From: CAG-826 sp964546565
GTDB taxonomy: Bacteria; Bacillota_I; Bacilli_A; RFN20; CAG-826
Reading direction: 5' to 3'
Assembly: GCA_964546565.1 (NCBI GenBank)
Contig: CAZJKC010000032.1
Location: forward strand, 1 to 19,080
Length of the DNA stretch: 19,080 nt
The notes beneath the pieces were generated by a model. That model made no database searches. It had not been told where the DNA came from and saw only the letters and a program-made list of their open reading frames with translations. The first letter of the stretch is position 1, and the number at the start of each line of letters is the position of its first letter. Both the position numbers and the translations under genes were made by a program. Positions 1 through 7,776 of this stretch are shown here, one piece after another.

Positions 1-2
1 GA

Positions 3-53
3 AAAGTTCTATCATCTGATGATGAATATCGTCCTTATCCATTTGAGTTATAA
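3..53 (+). CDS. 3' end of an unidentified gene (partial)
   Basis: Reading from base 3, an open frame gives the C-terminus KVLSSDDEYRPYPFEL and stops at TAA (51-53). A strong terminator begins eight bases later, which is what one expects at the end of a transcription unit. The piece is far too short to identify a family. The other two forward frames are either closed early or run on through the terminator into an AT-rich, Phe/Ile-rich string, so this frame is the most credible one. Confidence 0.4.
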   Translation, partial: KVLSSDDEYRPYPFEL

Positions 54-60
54 AATAATA

Positions 61-106
61 AAACAGTTGGCTTTACCATTAATCTTTATTACCAACTGTT
101 TTTTTT
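61..106 (+). terminator. Rho-independent terminator
   Basis: A perfect 10-bp stem, AAACAGTTGG (61-70) with CCAACTGTTT (92-101), has a 21-nt loop and is followed by five more T (102-106). An A-rich stretch precedes it, so it could work weakly in reverse. It lies directly behind the gene tail at 3-53 and insulates it from the region to the right. Confidence 0.75.
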
Positions 107-110
107 CATA

Positions 111-196
111 TTTAATTTGCATTTTTTAATTATCTTTCTTATTTCCCATCAATTATTCTGCTATTATCTTCCTCATTTAATTTGCAACTCTATATC
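111..196 (-). repeat. 24-bp direct-repeat module (copy L)
   Basis: Read on the minus strand, two abutting 24-bp units lie at 185-162 and 161-138. The first begins GCAAATTAAATGAGG and the second GCAGAATAATTGATGGG. A further GCAAATTAAAT core at 120-110 is out of phase by 7 bases. On the plus side the units are followed by AACTC and then TATATC (191-196), at the same spacing as the TATA-like box in the copies at 9915 and 17836. The truncated ATPase reading frame begins at once in this box, so the module marks the gene's breakpoint. It may be a promoter with iterated regulator sites or the end of an inserted unit; the sequence does not decide between these. Confidence 0.6.
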
Positions 197-1318
197 TTAT
201 TAAATCAAATTAAAGAAGAACTAATAACTGAGAAAAAAATAAGAGAAGATCATATTATTTCAATTAATTTTGAAGACATTCAGTTCTCTAAAATAAAGAA
301 TTATTATAAATTATATGATTTTATATTAAATAAAATAGTTGATGATAATAAATATTATATTTTCTTGGATGAAATTCAACACGTCAAACAATTTGAAAAA
401 GTTTTAGCGTCACTTAAAGCAACTAAAAATGTTTCTATTTTTGTTACTGGAAGTAATTCAAAATTATTATCAGGTAGATTAGCTAGTTTACTTGTTGGTA
501 GATGCAAAGAATTTAAAATAATGCCATTTACTTATAGTGAATTTATTAAATACTATACTGAAAATGAAATAGAACTGCCGAAGAAGCCATTACAAAATTA
601 TATTAGATTTGGGGGGATGCCTCAACGAATGGATTATGATTTAGAAGAAGATATTAATGAATATTTAAAATCAATTTATTATGGAATTATTGATAAAGAT
701 ATTTGTAATAATCAAGCTAAGATTGATAGAGAAACATTTATCACAATATCTAAATATATTATTAGTAATGCTTCAAAAGAATTTTCAGCTCAAAGCCTAG
801 TTGATTATTATAATTTAAAGAATCAAGATAATATTTATGGAAAAATCATTTATAGATATTTAGAAAAATTAGAACAAGCGTGTTTGATTTCAAGAGTTAA
901 ACGTTATGAAATAGCCACTAAAAGAACTTTAAAGCATATTGAAAAGCAATTTGTTGTTGATAATGGATTCTTACTTGCTTGTAATGATTCAAATAAAATA
1001 TTTGTAGCGCATGCTTTAGAAAACTTAGTATACAATGAATTACTTTATAGAGGATATGATGTAAAAATAGGTAAAACATATAAAGGTGAGATTGACTTTG
1101 TGGCTATGAAAGATGGTAAAAAGTGTTTTATACAAGTAGCCTATTTGTTATCAAGTGAAGATATAATCGAAAGAGAATTTGGTGCATTTAATTCAGTTCG
1201 TGACCCATCACCAAAATATGTGTTTAGTCTTGATGAATATGATATGTCAAAAGATGGGATAACTCATTTTAACATTGAAGATTGGCTATTAAATAAAGTA
1301 ACCATCACTCTATCTTAA
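191..1318 (+). pseudogene. DUF4143-type AAA ATPase, 5'-truncated
   Basis: This frame encodes about 375 residues of an AAA_14 + DUF4143 ATPase. Visible parts are Walker B (YYIFLDEIQHV, DEIQ near residue 63), the sensor-like VTGSNSKLLSG, the LVGR...MPFTYSEF block, the GGMPQR segment, and a C-terminal PD-(D/E)XK-like core (GEIDFV followed by KKCFIQVAY). The protein begins at YILLNQIKEEL, the helix just after the P-loop in intact relatives such as the neighbour at 1482. The start methionine, the roughly 30 N-terminal residues and Walker A are all gone. The only upstream start is a TTG at 182 with no ribosome site, inside the repeat module. The family's cellular role is poorly understood; members are P-loop ATPases joined to a nuclease-like fold. 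Without Walker A this copy should not hydrolyse ATP. The rest of the frame is open, so the truncation is probably recent. Confidence 0.8.
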
Positions 1319-1430
1319 CTGTCTCAAATAATTTTTAATTTGTGACACATGATTGTATTTTTCAATTTAAATGTAGGAGAATAATGGATAAAATGTAATT
1401 AAGTGGCAATCCCATAGGGTGTTTACAAAA

Positions 1431-1464
1431 AAGAGATAATTGCATCTATATGCAAAAATCTCTT
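1431..1464 (+). promoter_or_regulatory. Leader hairpin touching the ribosome site
   Basis: A symmetric inverted repeat is built from AAGAGAT (1431-1437) plus TTGCA (1440-1444) and their complements TGCAA (1451-1455) plus ATCTCTT (1458-1464), with a two-by-two A/A internal loop and a 6-nt apex. It ends next to the SD AGAGGTGG (1467-1474) of the ATPase at 1482. No T-run follows, so it is not a simple terminator; control of translation or an operator is more likely. About 30 bp upstream, an AGGAG and the four-codon frame ATG-GAT-AAA-ATG-TAA (1384-1398) could be a leader peptide or chance. Confidence 0.45.
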
Positions 1465-1481
1465 CTAGAGGTGGTATTGTT

Positions 1482-2777
1482 ATGGAAATTAAAATAGATT
1501 ATTATTTGAATAAGTTAATAAAGCGTAAGCATAATGGCCTTATAAAAGTGATAACTGGTATTCGTAGATGTGGCTAGTCATATCTTTTAAATAATATTTT
1601 TTATCAATATTTAACTGAAAATGGAGTTGCAGAAGATCATATCATTCGATTTGCATTTGATTCTGCTAATGACTTGGATTTAATTGGTGAAAATCTTCTT
1701 GAACTTGAAAAGAAAAATAGAAAGGTTGACCCGAAAAAGTTCATGGACTATCTTCATAATAAGATTGTTGACAAAAATATGTATTATCTTATTCTTGATG
1801 AAGTACAAATGTTGGATTGCTTTGAATTGGTTCTTAATGGATATATGCGAAAAGATAATATAGATATCTATGTTACGGGAAGCAATGCGAAGTTTTTGTC
1901 GAAAGATATTATAACTGAATTTGCTGGACGCGGTGATGTTATTCAAATGTTTCCACTAAGCTTTATAGAATTTATGTCTATATATAAAGGAGATAAATAC
2001 GAGGGATTAAGCGAATATATGCTTTATGGTGGGATTCCTTTGGTTGTACTTCTTGATGATGCAAGTGATAAGTCTTTATTGCTAAGTAATCTCTTGGAAG
2101 AAATATATATAAGAGATATTTCGAAACGTAATAAAGTAAGAAATATCGGAGAATTAGAGAATCTTCTAAATGCCCTTTCATTCGCTATTGGGTCTTTGAC
2201 CAATCCTGAAAAATTAAAAAATGCTTTCCATAGCGTAAAGAATTCAAAAATAACAGCCACTACTATTAAGAAATACCTTGGTTATTTTGAAGATTCATTT
2301 CTTTTAGAATCGGCTAGTCGGTATGATATCAAGGGCAAAGCGTATATAGAGACCCCGCAGAAATATTATTTTACTGATTTTGGATTAAGAAATGCTCAAA
2401 TTAATTTTAGGCAGTTTGAGCAGACGCACGCTATGGAAAATGTTATTTATAATGAGCTACGTATACGAGGATATAATGTTGATGCTGGCGTTGTTAGCGT
2501 TACTCAAAGAGACAAATCAGGCAAATCAGCAAGAAAGCAAGTAGAAGTTGACTTTGTATGTAACCTAGGAAGTAAGCGTTATTATATTCAATCTGCCTAC
2601 TCTATTCCTAATGAACAAAAGCGTAATCAAGAAATTAGACCATTCCGTAGAATTGATGATTCTTTTAAGAAAATTATTATCACAAAAGATATTATTCCTA
2701 CCCATTATGATGAATATGGTATTTTGATTATGAATATTTATGATTTTTTATTAGATTCTCAAAGTTTAGAAAAATAA
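1482..2777 (+). pseudogene. DUF4143-type AAA ATPase with amber stop at the P-loop lysine
   Basis: From ATG 1482 (SD AGAGGTGG, good spacing) the frame encodes a full-length AAA_14 + DUF4143 ATPase of 431 codons, interrupted once. Walker A reads GIRRCG-stop-SYLL, with TAG at 1575-1577 exactly where the family has the catalytic lysine of GKS. Everything after it is intact: Walker B (YYLILDEVQML), VTGSNAKFLS, GRGDVIQMFPLSFIEF, GGIPLVV, and a C-terminal nuclease-like core (VEVDFV ... KRYYIQSAY). One A-to-T change from AAG would explain the lesion, so it is recent, a sequencing error, or read through by a suppressor. The longest stop-free part starts only at 1674 with no ribosome site, so restart there is doubtful. 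The 3' part (2286-2660) is copied at 5719. It lies 163 bp behind the truncated paralogue at 191 and may have shared its origin. Confidence 0.85.
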
Positions 2778-2898
2778 GCATGATAAAATAATAATATTTT
2801 ATGTAACTGAGTCTTTTTTAAGAAAAAAGAATAGAATCATTATTATTATTAATTTAATAATCATAATCTAATAAATAACATTTTTATATGCAAATAAA

Positions 2899-2940
2899 AA
2901 AAGAGAAGGGGTAAGAATTAATCAATATTCCTTCTCTTTT
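2899..2940. terminator. Bidirectional hairpin terminator
   Basis: An 11-bp perfect stem pairs AAAAGAGAAGG (2899-2909) with CCTTCTCTTTT (2930-2940) around a 20-nt loop. The T-run is better on the minus strand, from the A-run 2896-2902, but the plus strand also ends in T. It lies 120 bp behind the ATPase at 1482-2777 and is the first good stop signal for that gene. Confidence 0.65.
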
Positions 2941-3540
2941 AGATTTTTAATCTACTACACTAACTTTGCTTGCTACCCCATTGTGAATTTGTCATCAAAA
3001 AACGGTTACAAACAATCATTTCTTGATAGCGTATTTATGTTTCATTACCTAACCATTGCTAAAAAGTATCGATCTAATTTTTATTGCATTGAGCAATGTT
3101 GTTAATTGCTATAGGATACCAAATAGTCTATGACAAGTATATCAAATGCCCGAAAGGTATAATGATAATCTTACCGCCTTTAATAAGACATATTGTGTAT
3201 TGAAAAATCATGGCGTTGATTTGAATATGGATTAGAAAAATATGATTGTTTATGAACTTTTAATACCAATTAAAAGAACCTTTTTCCGTAGTTAATGAGC
3301 AATTGAAACCGATGAAAATATTTGCTACTGGGTTATTAAGATTTTATCGTCAGGATAAAGTAGACACGAATTAGCTATAGCCGAAACGTTTCCTATCTGA
3401 ACAATTTGATTATGAGTTGGTATAGAAGAAATACGATATGGAATTTTAATAGGCATTTGCCATTTTCATTTGGAAAATAGTAGATGCTTTTTGTGTTTTT
3501 ATAGCAAATAGAAAAAGCACCCAGTTATCAAAGTACATTT
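2941..3540. other. 600-bp stretch without a convincing gene
   Basis: All six frames are broken by frequent stops. Short open pieces exist, for example 28 codons from the ATG near 3148, but none has a ribosome site or a recognisable family. The AT-rich text with scattered stops looks like decayed coding DNA whose origin I cannot identify. An 8-bp inverted repeat, TGCTTTTT (3485-3492) with AAAAAGCA (3512-3519), lies behind yafQ. Its T-run is in the 5' arm, so it is not a typical terminator. Confidence 0.5.
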
Positions 3541-3542
3541 CC

Positions 3543-3830
3543 TTATTTCTTGAATAAATCGCTATGTGTAACGGTTCTTGAAAGAACAAGCACGAGTAGA
3601 TCATTTTCAATCCGATAGATTAATAACCAATCTGGTTGAATGTGGCACTCATGGTGTCCTACCCAATTTCCAGTTAGAGCATGGTCATTGTTTTTATCTG
3701 GAAGTTGTTCGCCGCTTGCTAGCTTACGGATGATGTCATCGAGAAGATCAATATCTAGATGTCGTTTCATCGCTAGCTTGTAGTCTTTCTTAAACTGATT
3801 TGTCCAAACGATGTCTAACCCTTTGTTCAT
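3543..3830 (-). CDS. yafQ: YafQ-family mRNA interferase toxin
   Basis: This 95-residue protein belongs to the RelE/ParE superfamily, YafQ branch: ribosome-dependent endonucleases that cut mRNA during translation. The family core is clear, with DHALTGNW, then HECHIQPDWLLIY, then RTVTHSDLF at the C-terminus. The residues known to matter in E. coli YafQ (His50, His63, Asp67, Trp68, His87, Phe91) correspond here to H50, H63, D67, W68, H89 and F93, so the active site looks complete. Length is normal for the family. The start ATG overlaps the antitoxin stop by four bases (ATGA), implying translational coupling. Antitoxin and toxin form one operon transcribed leftward. Base composition is visibly richer in G and C than in the flanks, suggesting acquisition from another genome. 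Confidence 0.9.
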   Translation of the reverse strand: MNKGLDIVWTNQFKKDYKLAMKRHLDIDLLDDIIRKLASGEQLPDKNNDHALTGNWVGHHECHIQPDWLLIYRIENDLLVLVLSRTVTHSDLFKK

Positions 3831-4102
3831 TCTTTTAACGCCTTCAATGCTTCTTCCACATCGGAATAGCGTTTTACGGACGGATCACGAGCAATGCGTT
3901 CTGCTTCGAGTATTGCAGCCATTGTCTCCTTGCTCGGTTGTTCTATGCGAACTTCAAAAGGAAAACCGCCGACACGGAGCGACTGACGAAGAAACACATT
4001 GATTGCAGTGGTTAGGTTCACACCCAATTCACCGTAAAGTGCTTCGCACTGCTTTTTAATATCGCTGTCCATGCGGACGCTGAAATTTGTAGTTGTAGCC
4101 AT
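3827..4102 (-). CDS. dinJ: RelB/DinJ-family antitoxin
   Basis: This 91-residue antitoxin pairs with the downstream YafQ. The N-terminus TNFSVRMDSDIKKQCEAL is the ribbon-helix-helix DNA-binding part (strand, then helix), followed by LTTAINVFLRQSL, the second helix of the fold. The acidic C-terminal tail (EAERIARDPSVKRYSDVEEALKAL) is the segment that wraps the toxin in this family. I chose ATG at 4102 because AAAGGAG lies just upstream and the homologous sequence begins there; the frame stays open to 4300, but that extension is AT-rich leader without family similarity. DinJ alone and in complex usually represses its own promoter, and a good promoter lies 34 bp upstream. The downstream gene overlaps by 4 bp. 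Confidence 0.9.
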   Translation of the reverse strand: MATTTNFSVRMDSDIKKQCEALYGELGVNLTTAINVFLRQSLRVGGFPFEVRIEQPSKETMAAILEAERIARDPSVKRYSDVEEALKALKE

Positions 4103-4135
4103 ATTGTCAACTCCTTTCATTGTTACTGCACTTAT

Positions 4136-4164
4136 ATTATATGTATTTTGCGTTGCAATATCAA
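4136..4164 (-). promoter_or_regulatory. Promoter of the dinJ-yafQ operon
   Basis: On the minus strand, TTGATA (4164-4159) and a consensus TATAAT (4141-4136) are separated by 17 bp. The transcript would start about 25 bp ahead of the SD of dinJ. A short TTGC-AAC-GCAA inverted repeat sits in the spacer and is a possible operator for the DinJ-YafQ complex. Confidence 0.7.
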
Positions 4165-4247
4165 TGCAATAGACATATAATTCATAAAAAAAATGGCTTA
4201 ATTTAATGATTAATTTTGTTTTTTTATTATTATGATCACATAAAATA

Positions 4248-4276
4248 TTGGAAAATTGGATTAAATGGGTTATACT
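4248..4276 (+). promoter_or_regulatory. Promoter of the DUF234 ATPase gene
   Basis: TTGGAA (4248-4253) and TATACT (4271-4276) are 17 bp apart, about 35 bp ahead of the AGGAGG (4311-4316) of the ATPase gene. An 8-bp inverted repeat, ATTGGATT (4255-4262) with AATCCAAT (4294-4301), spans the -10 box and start region. It could be an operator or a leader hairpin. The promoter is divergent from that of dinJ. Confidence 0.6.
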
Positions 4277-4323
4277 GAATACGGTTTCACTGAAATCCAA
4301 TACATTAAAAAGGAGGTAATAGT

Positions 4324-5691
4324 ATGTTTGTTGGTCGTTTAGAAGAATTAGAAACGCTTCATCATTTACTTACAATGTCATCATCGAGTGTAATGATTTA
4401 TGGTAAAAGAAAGGTTGGAAAGACAACATTAATTAAAAAGGCTTTAGAAGCATCTTTCGACAAAAAAATATATTATGAATGTTTGAAAGCATCGATGCAA
4501 GAAAATGTTGATGGCTTTGTTGCTGTACTTGTACGTGAGAAGATTTTGCCTCTACCATTCACTTTTAAATCCTTCGGCGATGTATTTGCATATTTAAATA
4601 CATTTGATGAAACTTTTAACATTGTTATAGATGAATATCCGTATTTGAAAATATTTACTAAGCCAGAAACAGTTGATTCAATTTTTCAATCAATTATTGA
4701 TAACAATTTAAAAAACATCAGGCTCTTTATTTCAGGTTCTCATATTGGCATGATGAAGGATTTACTTGAAGAGAAAAATGCTTTGTATGGTCGATTTTCA
4801 AATATACTTTGTTTAAAAGAACTCGATTATATAACGGCATCGGAGTTTTATAAAAACAAATCGATTTATGATAAAATCGCGATGTATGCGGTATTTGGTG
4901 GGTCTCCTTATATTAATCAGGCTTTAGATGAAACAAAAAGTCTAAAGGAAAATATTATTGCTACTTTTTTAAATCCTACCAGTTATGTTTATAGCTATGC
5001 CGAATATTTTTTAATTTCTGATTACACTAATGCAATTAATGCGGAGCGCATATGTTATGTTATGGCAAATGGAAAAAGAAAGTATTCAGAAATCGAAGAA
5101 CGACTTGGTTTAAAAGCAAACGGGAATTTATCTAAGCAACTGATTACTTTAGAAAAAATGGATATCATCTCCAAAAAATATCCAATCAATAAGCCTAATG
5201 ACAAGAAAAAAGTGTTTTATGAAATTAAGGATAATTTTCTTCGTTTTTATTATGCGTTTATTTATAAAAACAAAAGCGCACTTCAAATGCTTGGAGCTGA
5301 AGCTTTTTATGATGAATATATTAAGGAAGGTATTATGACCTTTATTTCTCATCGTTTTGAAGAAATGGTTAGGACTTATTTTTCTCTTTGTGTAAAAAAA
5401 GGTAAACTTCGTGATATATCAAATATTGGAACATATTACTATGATGATGCGAAAACGCATTCAAGTGGCGAATTTGATGTTGTACTTGAGCACAAAAATC
5501 AGTATGACATTTATGAAGTGAAATACTATTCTAAACCCATGTCACTATGTGAAGTTTATGAAGAAGTAAGACAAGTTACTGCTATTAAGGGAATAAATAT
5601 TGGTCATATTGGATTTATCGCTACGGCCGGTTATGAAGATACGCTAGATGGTTACGAATTCATTGATATAAACGAGTTATATAATGTTTAA
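4324..5691 (+). CDS. ATPase_2 / DUF234 family P-loop ATPase
   Basis: This 455-residue protein has an N-terminal archaeal-type ATPase domain (ATPase_2) and a C-terminal DUF234 domain with a nuclease-like fold. The opening MFVGRLEELETL is the classic family start. Walker A is GKRKVGKTT (27-35), Walker B is FNIVIDEYPYL (about residues 99-109), and ISGSHIGMMKDLL is the sensor region, followed by LYGRFSNILCLKEL and FGGSPYI. A winged-helix-like part (YSEIEERLGLKANGNLSKQLITLEKM) precedes the DUF234 region, whose GEFDVVLEH ... YDIYEVKYY gives a PD-(D/E)XK-like D and EVK. ATG 4324 follows AGGAGG by 7 bases and has its own promoter. It is the only complete ATPase of the DUF4143/DUF234 group in the window. 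Function is not established for the group. No terminator follows; the last 400 bp and 25 bp of downstream DNA are copied at 8577-9001. Confidence 0.85.
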   Translation: MFVGRLEELETLHHLLTMSSSSVMIYGKRKVGKTTLIKKALEASFDKKIYYECLKASMQENVDGFVAVLVREKILPLPFTFKSFGDVFAYLNTFDETFNIVIDEYPYLKIFTKPETVDSIFQSIIDNNLKNIRLFISGSHIGMMKDLLEEKNALYGRFSNILCLKELDYITASEFYKNKSIYDKIAMYAVFGGSPYINQALDETKSLKENIIATFLNPTSYVYSYAEYFLISDYTNAINAERICYVMANGKRKYSEIEERLGLKANGNLSKQLITLEKMDIISKKYPINKPNDKKKVFYEIKDNFLRFYYAFIYKNKSALQMLGAEAFYDEYIKEGIMTFISHRFEEMVRTYFSLCVKKGKLRDISNIGTYYYDDAKTHSSGEFDVVLEHKNQYDIYEVKYYSKPMSLCEVYEEVRQVTAIKGINIGHIGFIATAGYEDTLDGYEFIDINELYNV

Positions 5692-5718
5692 ATCATGTTA
5701 GGCTTTTAATATGTATCA

Positions 5719-6171
5719 TTTGAAGATTCATTTCTTTTAGAATCGGCTAGTCGGTATGATATCAAGGGCAAAGCGTATATAGAGACCCCGCAAAAATATT
5801 ATTTTACTGATCTTGGATTAAGAAATGCTCAAATTAATTTTAGGCAGTTGGAGCAGACGCACGCAATGGAAAATGTTATTTATAATGAGCTACGTATACG
5901 AGGATATAATGTTGATGTTGGCGTTGTTAGCGTTACTAAAAGAGACGAATCAGGTAAAACAGTAAGAAAGCAAGTAGAAGTTGACTTTGTATGTAACCTA
6001 GGAAGTAAGCGTTATTATATTCAATCTGCTTACTCTATTCCTGATGAACAAAAGCGTGATGAAGAAATTAGACCGTTTCATAGAATTGATGATTTTTCTT
6101 ATACATTTGATGGTTGGTACCTTGACAAATTTGATAATACTAAGTACATTTTTATTGTTATTTCGAGTTAG
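5719..6171 (+). pseudogene. C-terminal copy of the 1482 ATPase, joined to foreign sequence
   Basis: From 5719 to about 6093 the DNA matches 2286-2660 of the DUF4143 gene with about 17 base differences in roughly 372 aligned positions by my hand count, and without indels. The encoded part runs from FEDSFLLESASRYD to RPFHRIDD and keeps the VEVDFV ... YYIQSAY core. It has no ATPase domain, no start signal and no promoter. The left edge starts immediately after the 3' flank of the DUF234 gene. The right edge changes to a tail unlike the parent (YTFDGWYLDKFDNTKY), which resembles a piece of a Listeria-Bacteroides cell-wall repeat; that resemblance is tentative. Several differences are replacements that keep the frame, so the copy may have evolved as part of a coding gene, or exchanged sequence, before it was cut out. 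Confidence 0.8.
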
Positions 6172-6356
6172 TTATTCATCGTTGGCTAGAATATTATATA
6201 ATGATTAAAGAAACGATGAGATAATTAGTAAATATAAAACGAATGAATTCACTATTTGAAGTGAGAAATGAGTTTTGTATAGATGAAATTGTTTTAAGTG
6301 TAGCTTGGCGTCATTTCTGTTTTTTAAAACTTGTAATTGATAAAAAAGAATGATGT

Positions 6357-6375
6357 TGAAAAATGATATTTTTCA
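6357..6375 (+). promoter_or_regulatory. Perfect palindrome ahead of the membrane-protein gene
   Basis: TGAAAAATGATATTTTTCA is a perfect inverted repeat of 8 bp around GAT. It lies just before the SD (TGAGGAAG, 6383-6390) of the gene at 6397. It may be an operator or a short leader hairpin. I see no convincing -35/-10 pair in 6172-6396, and the rest of that gap holds nothing I recognise. Confidence 0.35.
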
Positions 6376-6396
6376 GTAGAATGTGAGGAAGTAAAA

Positions 6397-7776
6397 ATGA
6401 AAAAGGAATCAAGTACTTATGTAATACCGGTATCTTTGATATTTATCGTGATATTTAACATACTTTTCTTTACGACTTGTGGATTCCATCATCCCGCATC
6501 CGTTTGGATATCTTATGGATTTATTCATTTTGCCCTTCTTATGATAATAGCTACATCCTTTTTTAATGAGGAAAAAAATAGTGAAAAGGCATTACGTGGG
6601 TCACTTTGTTATTTCTTTATTGAACTTATTGTTGGTTCAACATTTATATTAATGCGAAGTGAATCTTATAAGGTTTCTTTTATTGTCCAAATAATCATTT
6701 TTGGAATTTATGCATTAATACTATTTTATAGATCAGGTAATGCATTTCTTAATTATTTGCTATTCCTTGCGGTATTTAGTACGTCTTTCTTTGTACTTGG
6801 TGGATTTAAACATCCGGCTTCTGTTTGGATATCTTATGGATTTATTTCTTTGTCTTATCTAATAACACTTGCAACGCCTTGTATTGTTGAAAAAGATAGC
6901 AAAGCACAGTTGTTGGGATATTCACCAAAAGCGGTATCAATTGTTTTTTTCTTTATAGAGTTTATTGTTGGCTTAATATTTATTTTGGTTAGAAGTGAAT
7001 CATATAAGGCTTCATTTGTTGTTCAAACAATTATTTTAGCCCTTTATGTATTGATTTTGATTTCCAGTTTAATTGATTGTGACGATGAGAATAAAATTAA
7101 GTATATATTACTTGATTTTTTTGTTGTACTTGTAGCTTTCAATCTAATTTTCTTTGGCCTTAGTGGATTTAAACATCCGGCTTCTGTTTGGATTTCCTAT
7201 GGATTTATTCATTTTGCTTACTTATTGATGATGGTAACATCTTCTTTTGTTGATGATGAAAGCGAATCAAATGGATTCGTTATAGGTATATATTTCATTA
7301 TAGAGTTTATTGTTGGCTTGATATTTATTTTTATTCGAAGTGGATCTTATAAGGTTTCTTTTGTTATTCAAATAATCATTTTTGGTCTTTATGCAATAAT
7401 ATTACTTACAAAAAGAATGGTTCAGGAGCGTAGTGCGGGTTATTTATTACTTGATTATTTAGTTTTCCTTGCGGTATTTAGTGCAGTCTTCTTTGTGCTT
7501 GGCGGGTTCCATCATACTACTTCTGCTTGGATTTCCTATGGATGTGTTTGTTTTGCCTATCTAATTACGTTAATATTATTTTTAAATATTTACGACGATA
7601 GCAACGAAATTGCACTTGTTATTACAATTAGTTATTTTGTAACATCGTTTATTGCTGGCTTAGTATTTATGATTGTTCAAAAAGAGCTTAATATGGGACC
7701 TCTTTCTATTCAACTAACTATTTTAGGACTTCATTCGTTAGGCTTTCTTGGAAATAGATTGGCTCATAAAGAATAA
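6397..7776 (+). CDS. Polytopic membrane protein with four internal repeats
   Basis: The 459-residue, strongly hydrophobic protein is built from four tandem units of about 107-121 residues. Each unit carries the signature GFxHPASVWISYG at residues 29, 136, 257 and 370; in the fourth unit it has decayed to GFHHTTSAWISYG. Each unit then has a second hydrophobic stretch, a third around IEFIVGLIFIL, a short RSxSYK loop, and a fourth (VSFVIQIIIFGLYAIIL). This predicts about four membrane segments per unit and sixteen overall. Short charged loops (NEEKNSEKA, DDESESN) separate the pieces. ATG 6397 follows TGAGGAAG. I do not recognise a named family and assign no function. The conserved His-Pro next to Trp-Ile-Ser-Tyr at a predicted membrane edge suggests a binding or gating site repeated four times. 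The gene stands alone and is not part of an evident operon. Confidence 0.8.
   Translation: MKKESSTYVIPVSLIFIVIFNILFFTTCGFHHPASVWISYGFIHFALLMIIATSFFNEEKNSEKALRGSLCYFFIELIVGSTFILMRSESYKVSFIVQIIIFGIYALILFYRSGNAFLNYLLFLAVFSTSFFVLGGFKHPASVWISYGFISLSYLITLATPCIVEKDSKAQLLGYSPKAVSIVFFFIEFIVGLIFILVRSESYKASFVVQTIILALYVLILISSLIDCDDENKIKYILLDFFVVLVAFNLIFFGLSGFKHPASVWISYGFIHFAYLLMMVTSSFVDDESESNGFVIGIYFIIEFIVGLIFIFIRSGSYKVSFVIQIIIFGLYAIILLTKRMVQERSAGYLLLDYLVFLAVFSAVFFVLGGFHHTTSAWISYGCVCFAYLITLILFLNIYDDSNEIALVITISYFVTSFIAGLVFMIVQKELNMGPLSIQLTILGLHSLGFLGNRLAHKE

Noticed and set aside
1680..2260. Minus-strand open frames within the DUF4143 gene
   Set aside because: Shadows of the plus-strand gene; no ribosome sites and no family text.
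1482..2777. TAG read as an amino acid by a changed genetic code
   Set aside because: Other genes use TAG as a normal stop (for example at 6169-6171 and 10460-10462), so recoding is unlikely; kept only as a check in the finding.
2813..2829. CTTTTTT/AAAAAAG hairpin as a terminator
   Set aside because: Stem is almost only A-T, with no T-run after it; probably compositional.
3148..3234. 28-codon frame in the non-coding stretch
   Set aside because: No SD, no neighbours and no recognisable family; consistent with chance.
4103..4300. N-terminal extension of the antitoxin frame to 157 residues
   Set aside because: The extension is AT-rich leader containing the promoter and SD; family similarity begins at ATG 4102.
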